Shown here in pieces: positions 17,036 through 25,910 of a stretch of 64,000 bases of DNA. Under the pieces are notes generated by a model, which worked only from the letters and a program-made list of their open reading frames with translations, was not told where the DNA came from and did not search any database. The stretch covers positions 124,001-188,000 of the forward strand of contig JAHBVR010000001.1 of assembly GCA_019637395.1 (NCBI GenBank), read 5' to 3'. The stretch comes from Vulcanimicrobiota bacterium. GTDB lineage: Bacteria; Vulcanimicrobiota; Xenobia; Xenobiales; JADMJV01. Made by a program: the position numbers and the translations under genes. Position 1 is the stretch's first letter. Each line of letters opens with the position of its first letter.

Positions 17036-18295
17036 TCACTCGATCTCGTATTCCACCAATCCCCAGTAGCGCGCTTCCTGGGGATATTTGGCGCAGACCT
17101 GCAGGGGCACGCCGCGGGCGGGACAGGTGACCGTGCCTTCGTAGAGCGAGCCTTTCGGCTCCAGTTTACCCAAATAGTCTTTGCCGGCGAAGAAAGCCAC
17201 CTCTTGCGCGCCCGGCACGCGCAGGCGAAAGCGCTGGCGGGACCTGGCACGCAATCGGCCGTCGAAGGGAGTCAGCAGCTCCGCTCCACCGCGTTGAAAG
17301 CTGCCGAAGGTCTTGGGAAAAGGCCTGGCCACGCCGGCCTGAGCGCGCACCGACAGTTCCACCAGTCCCTTGTATTTTTGGGGGGCCTTCAAGTTGCCTT
17401 GCCAGGCGGCTTCGCGCCGGCGACCAAAAAGCACCAGGCGGTAATTGCCCGCCTGCGGACAGCGTACCCGCACCTCCAGGGTTCCCCGCGGACTCTGGCA
17501 GAAAGCGCGATTTTCCAGCGTCTGCCCCCGGCTATCGCGCAGGTCGGAGATGGCCACCACGTCCTCGGGAGCGCGGAAACTGAAGACGGTGTCGGGCCGC
17601 ACCGAGACGGGCTGGCGCAAATCCGGCGGGGGCTTGATACCGATGCGAAAGAACTCCCCGGTGTATTGGGGACTGGATTCGAAGCGCCGGCTATCCCAAG
17701 GCTCGGCCAACATCTGCCACTTGGGGTCCTTGGGAAAATGGGTAAAGACGAATTGTTCCGGCGTGGTCAGATACCAAAAATCATCGAAGCCTTTCTGGAA
17801 ACGCGCCTGGGCATCCACCGCGCCGGCCGCCCAGGTGACGTCGAGCAGCCGCCAGCGACCCTTGAGCAATACCGCGTTCCAACCGTGGCCGGCCACGTTG
17901 TTGGGCAGCTTGAAAGGCAGCGCGTCGTTGAAGGAGGAACGGCCCGAAATGAAAGCCACTTGCAGGCCGGCTCGCTCGCCCAGAGCCTGGTAAAGCCGGG
18001 CGTAACCTTCACAGACGGCGCGCCGCGAGCGCAGCACGTCCTCGGGCTGCTGGCTGGGCAACTTATCCAGGCGCAGGCCCTCCACGTCGTAGACGATGCG
18101 GTCGGCCACCCAACGAAAGATGCTGCGCGCCTTTTCTTCCTCGCTGTAATGAGAGGGACAGAGAGTGCGCGCCAGCAGGTCAAGAGTTTTCTCCTTGGCC
18201 GGCGGGGTGCTCAGGGCGCGCTGATCGACGCCGGGCTGGGCCCAGGCCAGAGCCAGTCCGGCCGCCATCGCCAAGGCTACGCGTTTAATTTTCAA
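17036..18295 (-). CDS. Secreted transglutaminase-like protein
   Basis: The 419-residue protein has a signal peptide (MKIKRVALAMAAGLALAWA) and a transglutaminase-like core at residues about 45-165. The triad is visible as AVCEGYARL (Cys), GHGWNAVLL (His) and LLDVTW (Asp). The arrangement resembles the Kyphoscoliosis-peptidase type, which acts as a protease or peptide-bond rearranging enzyme. The C-terminal 230 residues look like beta-sandwich domains. It starts with TTG at 18295, overlapping the ABC permease stop by 11 nt, so it is the fourth gene of the macA-like operon. Confidence 0.78.
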   Translation of the reverse strand: MKIKRVALAMAAGLALAWAQPGVDQRALSTPPAKEKTLDLLARTLCPSHYSEEEKARSIFRWVADRIVYDVEGLRLDKLPSQQPEDVLRSRRAVCEGYARLYQALGERAGLQVAFISGRSSFNDALPFKLPNNVAGHGWNAVLLKGRWRLLDVTWAAGAVDAQARFQKGFDDFWYLTTPEQFVFTHFPKDPKWQMLAEPWDSRRFESSPQYTGEFFRIGIKPPPDLRQPVSVRPDTVFSFRAPEDVVAISDLRDSRGQTLENRAFCQSPRGTLEVRVRCPQAGNYRLVLFGRRREAAWQGNLKAPQKYKGLVELSVRAQAGVARPFPKTFGSFQRGGAELLTPFDGRLRARSRQRFRLRVPGAQEVAFFAGKDYLGKLEPKGSLYEGTVTCPARGVPLQVCAKYPQEARYWGLVEYEIE

Positions 18296-19475
18296 AGCGC
18301 AACGCCTGAATCGGATTGGCCCGGGCCGCCCGCATGGCCGGGTAAACGCCGGCCACCAGTCCGACCCCCAGCGAACAGGCCAGCGCCAACAATACGGCCC
18401 AACTGGAAATATGCACGGGCAGGCCGGTGCGCATCATTACCAGCGCCGCCAGGCCGATGCCGGCGAGCAGGCCGCTCAGTCCCCCCAGCAGCCCGAGCAC
18501 CATGGACTCGCCGAAGAACTGCAGGAAGATATCGCGGTGACGTGCTCCCACCGCTTTACGGATACCGATCTCGCGGGTGCGTTCCAGCACCGAAACCAGC
18601 ATGATGTTGACGATGCCGATGCAGCCGACCAGCAAAGAAACGGCCGCCACCCCCGAAACGAAGGCGGTGAGAGTGCCTGTGATAGTGCCCAATATGGAAA
18701 TCATCTCCTCCTGCGTATGGAAGTGGAAGTCATCTTTGCGCATGTGTCGACCGGATAGAAATTCTATGATGCGCTCTTTGATCAGAGGCAGGTCTTCGGT
18801 GTGCCGGGCCCAGACCAGCACCGCGTTGAGCTTGTCGGTGTCCAACAGATCTTGCGCGGTGGTGATGGGCACGATGACCAGATCATCCAGGTCGTCCCCC
18901 ATCATTTCGCCCTTTTTCTCCATGACTCCCACGATCGTAAAGCGCCGCCCGGAAATTCTTACCGTTTCCCCGATAGGTTCGAAGCCGGCGAACAGTTTGT
19001 TTTTGACCTTCTGACCGATAACGCAAGTCTTGCGGTGCTGCTCCACGTCCAGGGAGGTTAGAAAATTCCCCGATTCGACGCGGTGGTTGACCAGCTCGGT
19101 GTAGTTCTCGGTGAAGCCGCGCACCGAGGTCTTGTATTCCTGGCCGCCGGCGCGGATATAGGCCGAGCCCACCACGATCGGCACCTGGTCGAGCACTTCG
19201 GGCACGCGCCGGCTGATCTCGCGGCTGTCTTCCAGACGCAATTTGCTGGGCTCGATGGGCGGATCCATCTTGCCGGGATGGATGACCATGCCGTTGCGCC
19301 CGAAGCCGATGCCGCGCATTTGATCGTCCACGAAGGTTTTGGCCGACTCGCCGAGCGAGACCAGGATGATGACCAGGGCCACGCCGATGATTACACCCAA
19401 CATGGTCAGCCCCGAGCGAACCTTGTTGGCCGCCAGCGAGTCCAGAGCCGAAGCCAGAATATCGCTGGTGGTCAC
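18285..19475 (-). CDS. MacB-like ABC transporter permease
   Basis: The 396-residue protein has the FtsX/MacB architecture: an N-terminal helix (SGLTMLGVIIGVALVIILVS), a large extracytoplasmic MacB_PCD domain and three C-terminal helices including SVLERTREIGIRKAVGAR, the signature of the family. Such permeases work by mechanotransmission and export peptides, lipoproteins or antibiotics. The ATPase is separate (19472) rather than fused. The start is GTG at 19475 in a GTGA overlap with the ATPase stop. Confidence 0.9.
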   Translation of the reverse strand: MTTSDILASALDSLAANKVRSGLTMLGVIIGVALVIILVSLGESAKTFVDDQMRGIGFGRNGMVIHPGKMDPPIEPSKLRLEDSREISRRVPEVLDQVPIVVGSAYIRAGGQEYKTSVRGFTENYTELVNHRVESGNFLTSLDVEQHRKTCVIGQKVKNKLFAGFEPIGETVRISGRRFTIVGVMEKKGEMMGDDLDDLVIVPITTAQDLLDTDKLNAVLVWARHTEDLPLIKERIIEFLSGRHMRKDDFHFHTQEEMISILGTITGTLTAFVSGVAAVSLLVGCIGIVNIMLVSVLERTREIGIRKAVGARHRDIFLQFFGESMVLGLLGGLSGLLAGIGLAALVMMRTGLPVHISSWAVLLALACSLGVGLVAGVYPAMRAARANPIQALRFEN

Positions 19476-20152
19476 GTTTCGCTCTCGATGCGACCGTCGC
19501 GCAAGCGCAGAATGCGGTCGGCTCTCTCGGCCATTTCCGGGGAGTGGGTAACCATCACCAGGGTGGTGCCCTCGCGGTGCATTTTTTCGAACAACTGCAT
19601 AATTTCTTCCCCGGTGCGGGTGTCCAGGTTGCCGGTGGGCTCGTCGGCCAGCACCAGGCTCGGGTTCATGGCCAGGGCGCGGGCGATAGCCACCCGCTGG
19701 GACTCGCCTCCACTGAGCATGCTGGGAGTATGCTCGAGACGATGGGCCATGCGCACTCGCTCCAATCCCTCCACCGCCCGCTGGCGCCGTTCGGCCGGCG
19801 GGATGCCGGCGTACATCATGGGCAGCTCCACGTTGCGCACAGCGCTCATGCGCGGCAGCAAATGATAGTGCTGGAAGACGAAACCGATTTTATGATTGCG
19901 CAAGCGGGCCAGGCCGTCATCATCCAGGCTGGAGACGGCCACGCCGTCGATGAGCAACTCGCCGCAGGAAGGCCGGTCCAGGCAGCCCAGCAGGTTAAGC
20001 AGGGACGATTTGCCACAGCCGCTGGGACCCAGCAGGGCCATAAAATCCCCTCGTTCCACCCGCAAATCCAGCTCGTGGACGGCCATGACCGGGCCGGCCG
20101 GTGTGGGGTAGTGCCGGGTTAGCTTACGTAGCTCCAAGACCGGGGAGCTCAT
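19472..20152 (-). CDS. MacB/LolD-type ABC transporter ATPase
   Basis: The 226-residue ATPase has Walker A GPSGCGKSS, the Q-loop FVFQHYHLLP, signature LSGGESQRVAIARAL, Walker B VLADEPTGNLD and the switch His in MVTHSPE. The sequence belongs to the MacB/LolD/FtsE branch. It starts with ATG at 20152 overlapping the adaptor gene stop, and hands over to the permease by another 4-nt overlap. The three genes should form one export complex. Confidence 0.93.
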   Translation of the reverse strand: MSSPVLELRKLTRHYPTPAGPVMAVHELDLRVERGDFMALLGPSGCGKSSLLNLLGCLDRPSCGELLIDGVAVSSLDDDGLARLRNHKIGFVFQHYHLLPRMSAVRNVELPMMYAGIPPAERRQRAVEGLERVRMAHRLEHTPSMLSGGESQRVAIARALAMNPSLVLADEPTGNLDTRTGEEIMQLFEKMHREGTTLVMVTHSPEMAERADRILRLRDGRIESET

Positions 20153-21567
20153 TGCACCCGGGCCCCATCGGCCATGGATCCCGGGTTGGCCACCAGCCGG
20201 TCGCCTTCGGCCAGGCCTTTAGTAATCTCCAGCCGGGTGTTGTCTTTCTGACCGATCTCGACCACCTGGCGCCGAGCCCGGCCTCTCTCGAGTTTGAAGA
20301 CCACCCAATGTCCTTCACGGTTGATGCAGGCGCCGCGCGGAATGGTGAGCACGTCATTGCGTTCGGCCAGCACCACCTGCGCGAAAACCGACATCCCCGG
20401 GAAAAGCTTGCCGGTGCCTTGCTCGAGCTGCACGCGCGCCCGGAAGACCCGGTCTTCGTCCTGGGTGGGACTGTTGCGCAGTTCGCGCTTGAGGAAAGCC
20501 TGGCTCTCGATGGCTTTAAGTTTGCCGGCGAAGGTCTGACCGGGGTAGGCGTCGCTGGTCACCTGCACGGCCGCGCCGAGACGGGCCTGGGCCCGATCCC
20601 CTTCGTTGAGCAACAACTCCACGTAGATCCTTTGGGGGTCGCTGACGCGCAAGATCACCTGGCCGGGAGTGACCAGTTCGCCGCCCTCGACTTGCTCCCA
20701 CTCCACCACGCCCGCGGCCGGACTGCGCAACTGCAGTTGCTCCAGGCGGGCGCGGGCCTGGCGAACCTGAGCACTGACCGCCCGCAGGCGCTCCTCGGCC
20801 TCGGCCTGAGCGGCCTCGGCGACCTCAACCTGGCGCTGTTGGGCCCGGCTGGCCTCGAGACTGGCCTGAGAGCGCTCCACCTCGGCCTCGGCCAACTGGC
20901 GATCCTGCACTACCGCGCCGCGTTGGGCTTCGCGCCAGCGCGCTTCGGCTTCGCGCAGGGCCGAATCGGCGTTACGAAACTGAGTTTGGAAATTCTCCAG
21001 ATCGCTGCGCGAGGTGGCTCCCTCGTTGAAAAGGAACTGGCGGCGCTGTAAATCGCGCCGGGTTTCCTGCAGGCGCTGCTGGGCGCGCTCATAGACGGCG
21101 CGCACGGCCGCCTGTTGCTCGGGGCGCGGTCCGGCCTCGACTTTACCGCGCTGGGCCTGGGCCAGACGCACCCCGGCGCGGGCCACCCCCAGCTCCGCTC
21201 GCAGGCGCTGGCGGGTCAAGCCGACCTGACTCCGGCTCTGCGCGACCGCGTAGCGAGCGGCCCGCTCCTGGGCCAGCAACTGGTCCAGCCCGGCTCGCTG
21301 CTCGGCGGCCTCGATCTCGGCCAGCAACTGCCCGCGCCTGACGCTCTGACCACGTTCCACGACGATGCGCCGCAGGCGACCCTGCACTTGCGAAGCGACG
21401 CTGACCTCCACCTGGGAGCGTACCACGCCGTCTTCATCCAACACCTGCGCCAATCGGTGCCGCTCTACCGTAACCGTTTCCACGGAACGGGCTCGAGGCC
21501 AGAACGCCCAGCCCGCCAGACTTCCCAGGACCAGCAAGCCCAACCCCAACCAGACCGCCAATTTCAC
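20149..21567 (-). CDS. Periplasmic adaptor (MacA/HlyD family)
   Basis: The 472-residue protein has an N-terminal membrane anchor (WLGLGLLVLGSLAGWAFWP), a barrel-sandwich half (VSVASQVQGRLRRIVVERGQ), an exceptionally long Arg/Gln/Glu/Ala-rich coiled coil (residues about 90-260), then the second lipoyl half and beta-barrel domains. This is the layout of MacA-type adaptors that link an ABC permease to an outer-membrane duct. The duct (TolC) is not in the window. It starts with GTG at 21567, divergent from the methyltransferase at 21624. Confidence 0.88.
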   Translation of the reverse strand: MKLAVWLGLGLLVLGSLAGWAFWPRARSVETVTVERHRLAQVLDEDGVVRSQVEVSVASQVQGRLRRIVVERGQSVRRGQLLAEIEAAEQRAGLDQLLAQERAARYAVAQSRSQVGLTRQRLRAELGVARAGVRLAQAQRGKVEAGPRPEQQAAVRAVYERAQQRLQETRRDLQRRQFLFNEGATSRSDLENFQTQFRNADSALREAEARWREAQRGAVVQDRQLAEAEVERSQASLEASRAQQRQVEVAEAAQAEAEERLRAVSAQVRQARARLEQLQLRSPAAGVVEWEQVEGGELVTPGQVILRVSDPQRIYVELLLNEGDRAQARLGAAVQVTSDAYPGQTFAGKLKAIESQAFLKRELRNSPTQDEDRVFRARVQLEQGTGKLFPGMSVFAQVVLAERNDVLTIPRGACINREGHWVVFKLERGRARRQVVEIGQKDNTRLEITKGLAEGDRLVANPGSMADGARVQ

Positions 21568-21623
21568 CCTTCTGGCTTCTGGTCACCGGGGAAGCCCCCT
21601 GCCGGTGGGGAAGCGCCGCTTCT

Positions 21624-22730
21624 ATGGACGCCGAGCTGCGCCAACTGCGCCTGGACCACCCACACCCTGAACCACTCATGGCCTTGGGACAGCAACTGAG
21701 ACGCCGCTACAGCTCCGAGCAGGCCATCTGGCTGCTGCAGCAACTGGAAATGTATTGGGACGCGCAGCGACTGCAGGCTTTTCGCCAACCACTGGAACTC
21801 CACTTCGAGGCCCAGGCTCTGCAAATGGGCAGCCGCTGGCCGCTGGCCGAGCGCCGCGCCCTGGAGCTGGCGCAACGTTACCCCGGACTTTGGTTATTGG
21901 AAATCGGGGGGGGAATCGGAGGCGACTCGTTGGAGTTGGCTCGCACCCGCGCTTTCCGGACGGTGGAGCAAGAGGATCTGCGCCGGCGCTATCTGGAGCA
22001 CAACCTGAAAACTGGTGGTTTTGGCGAGGTGGAGGTACGAGGCGGCGACGGGTTGACTCAAGCAAAGGGGGCTCAGGTGCTTTACGCCGACCCGGCCCGG
22101 CGCAACGCCAAAGGGCGCCAGTGGCACGATCTGGCGCCCAATCCCGCGGACCTGTGGAACTTGGGACTGCCTTGCTGCCTGAAGCTGTCGCCTGGATTGG
22201 ACGAGAGTCAGTTACCGCCGGGATGCGACCTGGACTACGTCAGCCATCAAGGAGTTTGCAAGGAGGCCACCGTTTGGATGCCGGGCAGCGGTCAAGTGCG
22301 CGCTTTTTTGCATGGCCAGGACGCCTGGTTGGTGGCCGAACGGCGCCAGCCCCCCCCATTGGGTCCACTGGAACCGGGAATGTGGTTGCACGAGCCCGAC
22401 CCGGCCGCCATACGCGCGCAGGTCTGGGAGCCGCGTCAAGGCTGGAGGGTGGACGAGAGGCTGGCCCTGCTGGCCACTCCGGCCGGGCTGGCCAGCCAAT
22501 GGACACAGGCTTTCGAAGTGCTGGAAATCGCCGACGCCGACCGCAAGAACCTGATTCGTTTGCAGAAGAAATATGACTTCCAACCGCTAGAAATCAAGAA
22601 GCGCGGCTTTGACGTGGAGCCGGAAGAACTCAGAAAAAAACTCCCGCGCGGCCGCGGTGGCGGAGCGGGAGTGCTCTACTTGACTCGGGTGGGCGGTAGA
22701 CACAGAGCGGTCATTTGTAGGCGGGTTTAG
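21624..22730 (+). CDS. Class I SAM-dependent methyltransferase with THUMP-like C-terminus
   Basis: The 368-residue product has a helical N-terminal domain, a Rossmann methyltransferase core with LLEIGGGIGGDSLELA (SAM loop) and YADPARRNAKGR in place of the catalytic motif IV, and a C-terminal domain with YDFQPLEIKKRGF. This order matches the group annotated as methyltransferases with a THUMP-like domain, probably acting on RNA; the target is unknown. The 3' part of the gene (22634-22672) also contains a hairpin that reads as a terminator on the opposite strand. Confidence 0.75.
   Translation: MDAELRQLRLDHPHPEPLMALGQQLRRRYSSEQAIWLLQQLEMYWDAQRLQAFRQPLELHFEAQALQMGSRWPLAERRALELAQRYPGLWLLEIGGGIGGDSLELARTRAFRTVEQEDLRRRYLEHNLKTGGFGEVEVRGGDGLTQAKGAQVLYADPARRNAKGRQWHDLAPNPADLWNLGLPCCLKLSPGLDESQLPPGCDLDYVSHQGVCKEATVWMPGSGQVRAFLHGQDAWLVAERRQPPPLGPLEPGMWLHEPDPAAIRAQVWEPRQGWRVDERLALLATPAGLASQWTQAFEVLEIADADRKNLIRLQKKYDFQPLEIKKRGFDVEPEELRKKLPRGRGGGAGVLYLTRVGGRHRAVICRRV
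22634..22672 (-). terminator. Terminator-like hairpin inside a coding region (minus strand)
   Basis: On the minus strand ACTCCCGC and GCGGGAGT form an 8-bp stem, with a GC-rich loop that can pair further, followed by T7. It lies within the last 100 nt of the plus-strand methyltransferase gene. Its stem arms are identical to those of the terminator at 22779-22814. Confidence 0.6.
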
Positions 22731-22778
22731 CCGGGTGTTTCCGTCCCGGCCGGCAGATTTCGCGGTCTGGACCGCAAC

Positions 22779-22814
22779 AAAAAAACTCCCGCAACCGGTA
22801 GCCGGCGCGGGAGT
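22779..22814 (-). terminator. Rho-independent terminator (minus strand)
   Basis: On the minus strand ACTCCCGC, a loop with a secondary CCGG pairing, GCGGGAGT and then T7. It lies 22 nt after the stop of the minus-strand hydrolase gene at 22836, which it should terminate. Confidence 0.85.
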
Positions 22815-22835
22815 GATTTCGGACAGCAGGCGAAT

Positions 22836-23573
22836 CTAGCCCCCGGGCGGAGCGTAGAATTCTCCGGAACTTTTGGGCTGGTTGCGGGTGCTGATCTTCT
22901 GGAAGCCTTTGCGTACGTTGTTGGAGCCAATCGTCGATTTCCCGCCCGGCGAGGCCACCAGCTCGGTGTGCGAACCTTTGCCCTCGGCGGTCATCCATAC
23001 CGAACCTTTGGGGGCCTGGTTGCCGGGCACTTTCTTCCAGCCGGCGCTCTTGAGCTTGCCGCGCAAGGTGGAGACGCTGGCCGAACCACCGCCCTTGGGC
23101 AGAGCTCCGGTGTGTTCCAAACAGGCCGATACGAAGGCGGCGCAGTTATTGGTGTTGCCGCCGGGCGCGGTGAAACCGGGTAGTTTACCCTTGAGCGATT
23201 TGGAATCTTGGCCTTCGTACTTCTTGGCGATGTCCACGGCGCGCGCGGCCGCGCCACCTCCGCCGGTTCCGGCTTGTTCAGCGCCTCCCGTGGGAGCAGC
23301 ACCTCCGGTCGGGGCGGCACCCCCTGTGGGGGCTGCGCCTCCCGCCGGGGCTGCGCCGCCGCCGACGTTGCCCAGGGAATTGGCGAAGTTGGGAATCCCG
23401 CCGATGGCGTTCTGCCCCAGGTCAGGGGAGCCATTGAACTGGTCTGCGCCGGGCATGCCGGGCATTCCCATGCCCGGCTGCTGCTGAAGCATCTGGGCCA
23501 GTTGCAATAGCTGCGGGAGCAATTGCTGAACAGCCGGGTTCATGGTTGGATTTACGCTGCCGAGATTTATCAT
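22836..23573 (-). CDS. Putative NlpC/P60- or CHAP-like cysteine hydrolase with repeat linker
   Basis: The 245-residue protein has three parts. Residues 1-60 are Pro/Gln/Leu/Met-rich (PAVQQLLPQLLQLAQMLQQQ, then PGMGMPGMPG). A linker holds repeated GGAAPT units (about residues 88-115). The C-terminal 120 residues have TNNCAAFVSACLEHTGALP and GSHTELVASPGG, matching the Cys and His positions of peptidoglycan-cleaving NlpC/P60 or CHAP domains. No signal peptide is visible, so any export must be non-Sec. The ATG at 23573 has AGGAGG 8 nt upstream. The function is inferred from two motifs only. Confidence 0.6.
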   Translation of the reverse strand: MINLGSVNPTMNPAVQQLLPQLLQLAQMLQQQPGMGMPGMPGADQFNGSPDLGQNAIGGIPNFANSLGNVGGGAAPAGGAAPTGGAAPTGGAAPTGGAEQAGTGGGGAAARAVDIAKKYEGQDSKSLKGKLPGFTAPGGNTNNCAAFVSACLEHTGALPKGGGSASVSTLRGKLKSAGWKKVPGNQAPKGSVWMTAEGKGSHTELVASPGGKSTIGSNNVRKGFQKISTRNQPKSSGEFYAPPGG

Positions 23574-23678
23574 CGCCTGGGCCTCCTGTGTGTTTTCTGT
23601 ATACTCAGGATAGCAAGCCTGGGAGTCCACCATGATCTCCGGCTTATGAACAACAAGTTACCGATGTTACAACCACAC

Positions 23679-23712
23679 AAAAAAAAGAGGACGGAATCCG
23701 TCCTCTTTTTTT
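23679..23712. terminator. Bidirectional Rho-independent terminator
   Basis: A long A-tract plus GAGGACGG pairs with CCGTCCTC plus a T-tract around a 3-nt loop. It follows the minus-strand RNB gene (stop at 23731) by about 20 nt. Confidence 0.93.
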
Positions 23713-23730
23713 ACATGATTTAGAGTGGTC

Positions 23731-25551
23731 TTAAGCGCGAACGAAGTCGATAAAGCCGCGCTCCACGTTGACCGACTTGAGTTCCACGTGGACCTTCTGG
23801 CCAACTTTGGCTTTGCCGCCACCCTGCAGGCTGCCTTCGATGGGCGGATCGCTGAGCTTGATCCAGACCTTGTCTCCCTTGACGCCCGACACTACCGCAT
23901 CGAACTGCTCGCCGATCCGTTTCTCCAGCATAGTGGCCATCACCGACTTCTCGATCTGGCGCTCCACCTTCTTGGTGGTCTGCTCCTTCATGGTCACATT
24001 TTCGGCGAACGAGTTCAGCTCGCCAGCCGAATAAGGACTGGACTTGCCGGCCAGCGCCGCCTTGAGCATCCGGCCGGCGATACGGTCGCCGCCGCGGCGG
24101 ATGCTGGCGGTGCACTGCGAGTAGTTCTTGGAGCCCAGGCCGAAGTGCCCGGGCAGCGGGTCGTTTGGACCCACGGCTACGTATTCGCCGCGACCGATCA
24201 GCTTGATGCACGAGAAAGAGAGGTCTTTATAGCCTTCTGGATCCTTGGCCTTCTGAGCGTCCAGGAAGTCGGCCAGGGCCTTGCCGTTCGGCTGGGCCGG
24301 CAACCTGGCTCCGTGTTCGGCGGCCAGTTGCTGAATCTGGTCCCACTTCTCGGGCGGAACGACCACGCGTTCCAGAGTGGGCATTCCTTTCGAGTGAAGG
24401 AAGCGCGAGACCACTTCATTGGAGGTCACCATGCAGTTTTCCACCAGTTCGGTGGCCCGATTCTTTTCACCGATCTCAAAGCCACTGGCGTTGCCGTCTT
24501 TGACATTGATCTTGACTTCGGTGCTCTCGAAGTCGAGCGCGCCGCGTTCTTTGCGAGCGGCCTTGAGGCGCTGGGCGGCTTCATCCTGGAGCTTGATGCT
24601 CTCGAGGATCTGGTCGTCCTGCCGCATCGCCGGGGAAGGCTCGGCTTTGCCGTCGAGCCAGGCGCCCACGCTGGAGTAATCCAGCTTGGCCCGGCTGTTG
24701 ACGATGGCCTGGTAGACGTCTTCATCCTTGACCTTACCATCGGGAGTGATGGTGAACTCGATAATGGTGGCAAAGCGGTCCTCGCGCGGGTTAAGCGAGA
24801 TGACGTCCTCGGCCAATTCTTTGGGAATCAGGTTGTAAATTTTGTCCGGCGTATAGACCGAGGAACCGTTGACATCCATGAACTGATCGAGAGGCGAACC
24901 CTTAGGAACGAAGGCATCCACATCGCTGACGGCGATCTTCATGGTAATGTCCCCGTTGGGATGCTTGACGGGCATCCCCTGAATCTGGTCGAGATCCTTC
25001 GAAGTCATGTTGGCTTCTGGATCTTTGGCCAGCTCGGCCGGGTCCATCTTGGTCCAGAGGGTGCCGTTGTCGATGGAGATAAAGTGCTCGTTGCGCAAGT
25101 CACGCACCCAGGGCGCCTTGGCGGCTTCAGGGAGATTGTAGACACCCTCGGACGGTCGCACCTGCTTCATGATATCGGCGACCTGCGACTTGACGGCGGG
25201 CGGATAGTCAATGGCCAGCTTGGCTTCGCTCATGGCCTTGTCGGCCAGCGCTTTCAGATTCCAGCGACCATCAGGGTAGTGCAGGCTGGCGGCGGCTACC
25301 GAGCCGGCCAGGCCGGCTTGTCCGGCGGCGTTGATAGTGCCGTTCTGGCTGTGCTCTTTCCAGTGCTTGCGATTCAGCTCCTGATTGCCGCGCTGTCTGT
25401 CGTTGCCACGTACACCCTTGGTGTTGTTGCTGGGGGCGGAGCCGCCCATTTCCACGCGGTCCGCGATTTCTTCCGACTGTTGTTGACGAGCCTTTTTCGC
25501 TCCGCCGGTCGGTGTGAAAGACTGAATGGACGGTTGGCCGTTAACCTTCAT
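23731..25551 (-). CDS. RNB-domain (RNase II/R family) exoribonuclease
   Basis: The 606-residue protein has an RNase II catalytic domain: VRDLRNEHFISID, then SKDLDQIQGM, ITMKIAVSDVDAFVPKGSPLD and SVYTPDKIYNLIPKELAEDVISLNP. An S1-like RNA-binding domain (IGEQFDAVVSGVKGDKVWIKL) ends the protein. Two features differ from E. coli RNase II: about 25 extra residues lie between FISID and the acidic motif, and that motif is DLDQ rather than DxDD, as in a distinct RNB subfamily. The N-terminal 60 residues are polar and lack the usual cold-shock domains. ATG 25551 has GAGG 9 nt upstream; an upstream start at 25575 is possible. Confidence 0.82.
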   Translation of the reverse strand: MKVNGQPSIQSFTPTGGAKKARQQQSEEIADRVEMGGSAPSNNTKGVRGNDRQRGNQELNRKHWKEHSQNGTINAAGQAGLAGSVAAASLHYPDGRWNLKALADKAMSEAKLAIDYPPAVKSQVADIMKQVRPSEGVYNLPEAAKAPWVRDLRNEHFISIDNGTLWTKMDPAELAKDPEANMTSKDLDQIQGMPVKHPNGDITMKIAVSDVDAFVPKGSPLDQFMDVNGSSVYTPDKIYNLIPKELAEDVISLNPREDRFATIIEFTITPDGKVKDEDVYQAIVNSRAKLDYSSVGAWLDGKAEPSPAMRQDDQILESIKLQDEAAQRLKAARKERGALDFESTEVKINVKDGNASGFEIGEKNRATELVENCMVTSNEVVSRFLHSKGMPTLERVVVPPEKWDQIQQLAAEHGARLPAQPNGKALADFLDAQKAKDPEGYKDLSFSCIKLIGRGEYVAVGPNDPLPGHFGLGSKNYSQCTASIRRGGDRIAGRMLKAALAGKSSPYSAGELNSFAENVTMKEQTTKKVERQIEKSVMATMLEKRIGEQFDAVVSGVKGDKVWIKLSDPPIEGSLQGGGKAKVGQKVHVELKSVNVERGFIDFVRA

Positions 25552-25703
25552 GCGCCAATTCCTCAAGGTTTCCAAGAGTAGCAGCTAGAGGGGCCCGCCT
25601 CGCGCGGGGGTGACATGCGCCGATTTGGACCTATCCTCTGTGCCCACCCCGAATCCCGACCGCTTTCCAGTTCGCTCGGGGTCCTTCGTTAGGGTTGTAA
25701 CAA

Positions 25704-25730
25704 ATTATCACTCGAAGACCCCCCTGTAAA
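25704..25730 (-). promoter_or_regulatory. Candidate promoter for the RNB gene
   Basis: On the minus strand TTTACA (25730-25725) and GATAAT (25709-25704) each match the sigma-70 consensus at five of six positions, but the 15-nt spacer is short. The position is about 150 nt upstream of the start codon at 25551. The surrounding 335-nt gap (25576-25910) holds nothing else except the terminator at 25781. Confidence 0.35.
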
Positions 25731-25780
25731 GTAATATTTTGGTAACAATCTCCTATGCCTCAGGCCGGGCCGAGTGGTCA

Positions 25781-25816
25781 AAAAAAAGAAACCGATAAGC
25801 GAAGGCTTACCGGTTT
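25781..25816. terminator. Rho-independent terminator
   Basis: AAACCGATAAGC and GCTTACCGGTTT form a stem with one A mismatch around GAAG, flanked by an A tract and a T tract. On the minus strand it ends the amidase gene at 25911. Confidence 0.85.
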
Positions 25817-25910
25817 TTTCTAGGGAGTGGCGATGATGCGCTGAGCCTCGCGGTGAGGCTCGTTACTCCTTCATCTTAGCCAGTTCAGAGCATCGAGTCT
25901 GTGAAGTGGA

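Noticed and set aside
23270-23360. Repeated GC-rich units considered as a CRISPR or DNA repeat array
   Set aside because: The repeats are in frame and encode GGAAPT units of the hydrolase linker; no spacers of constant length.
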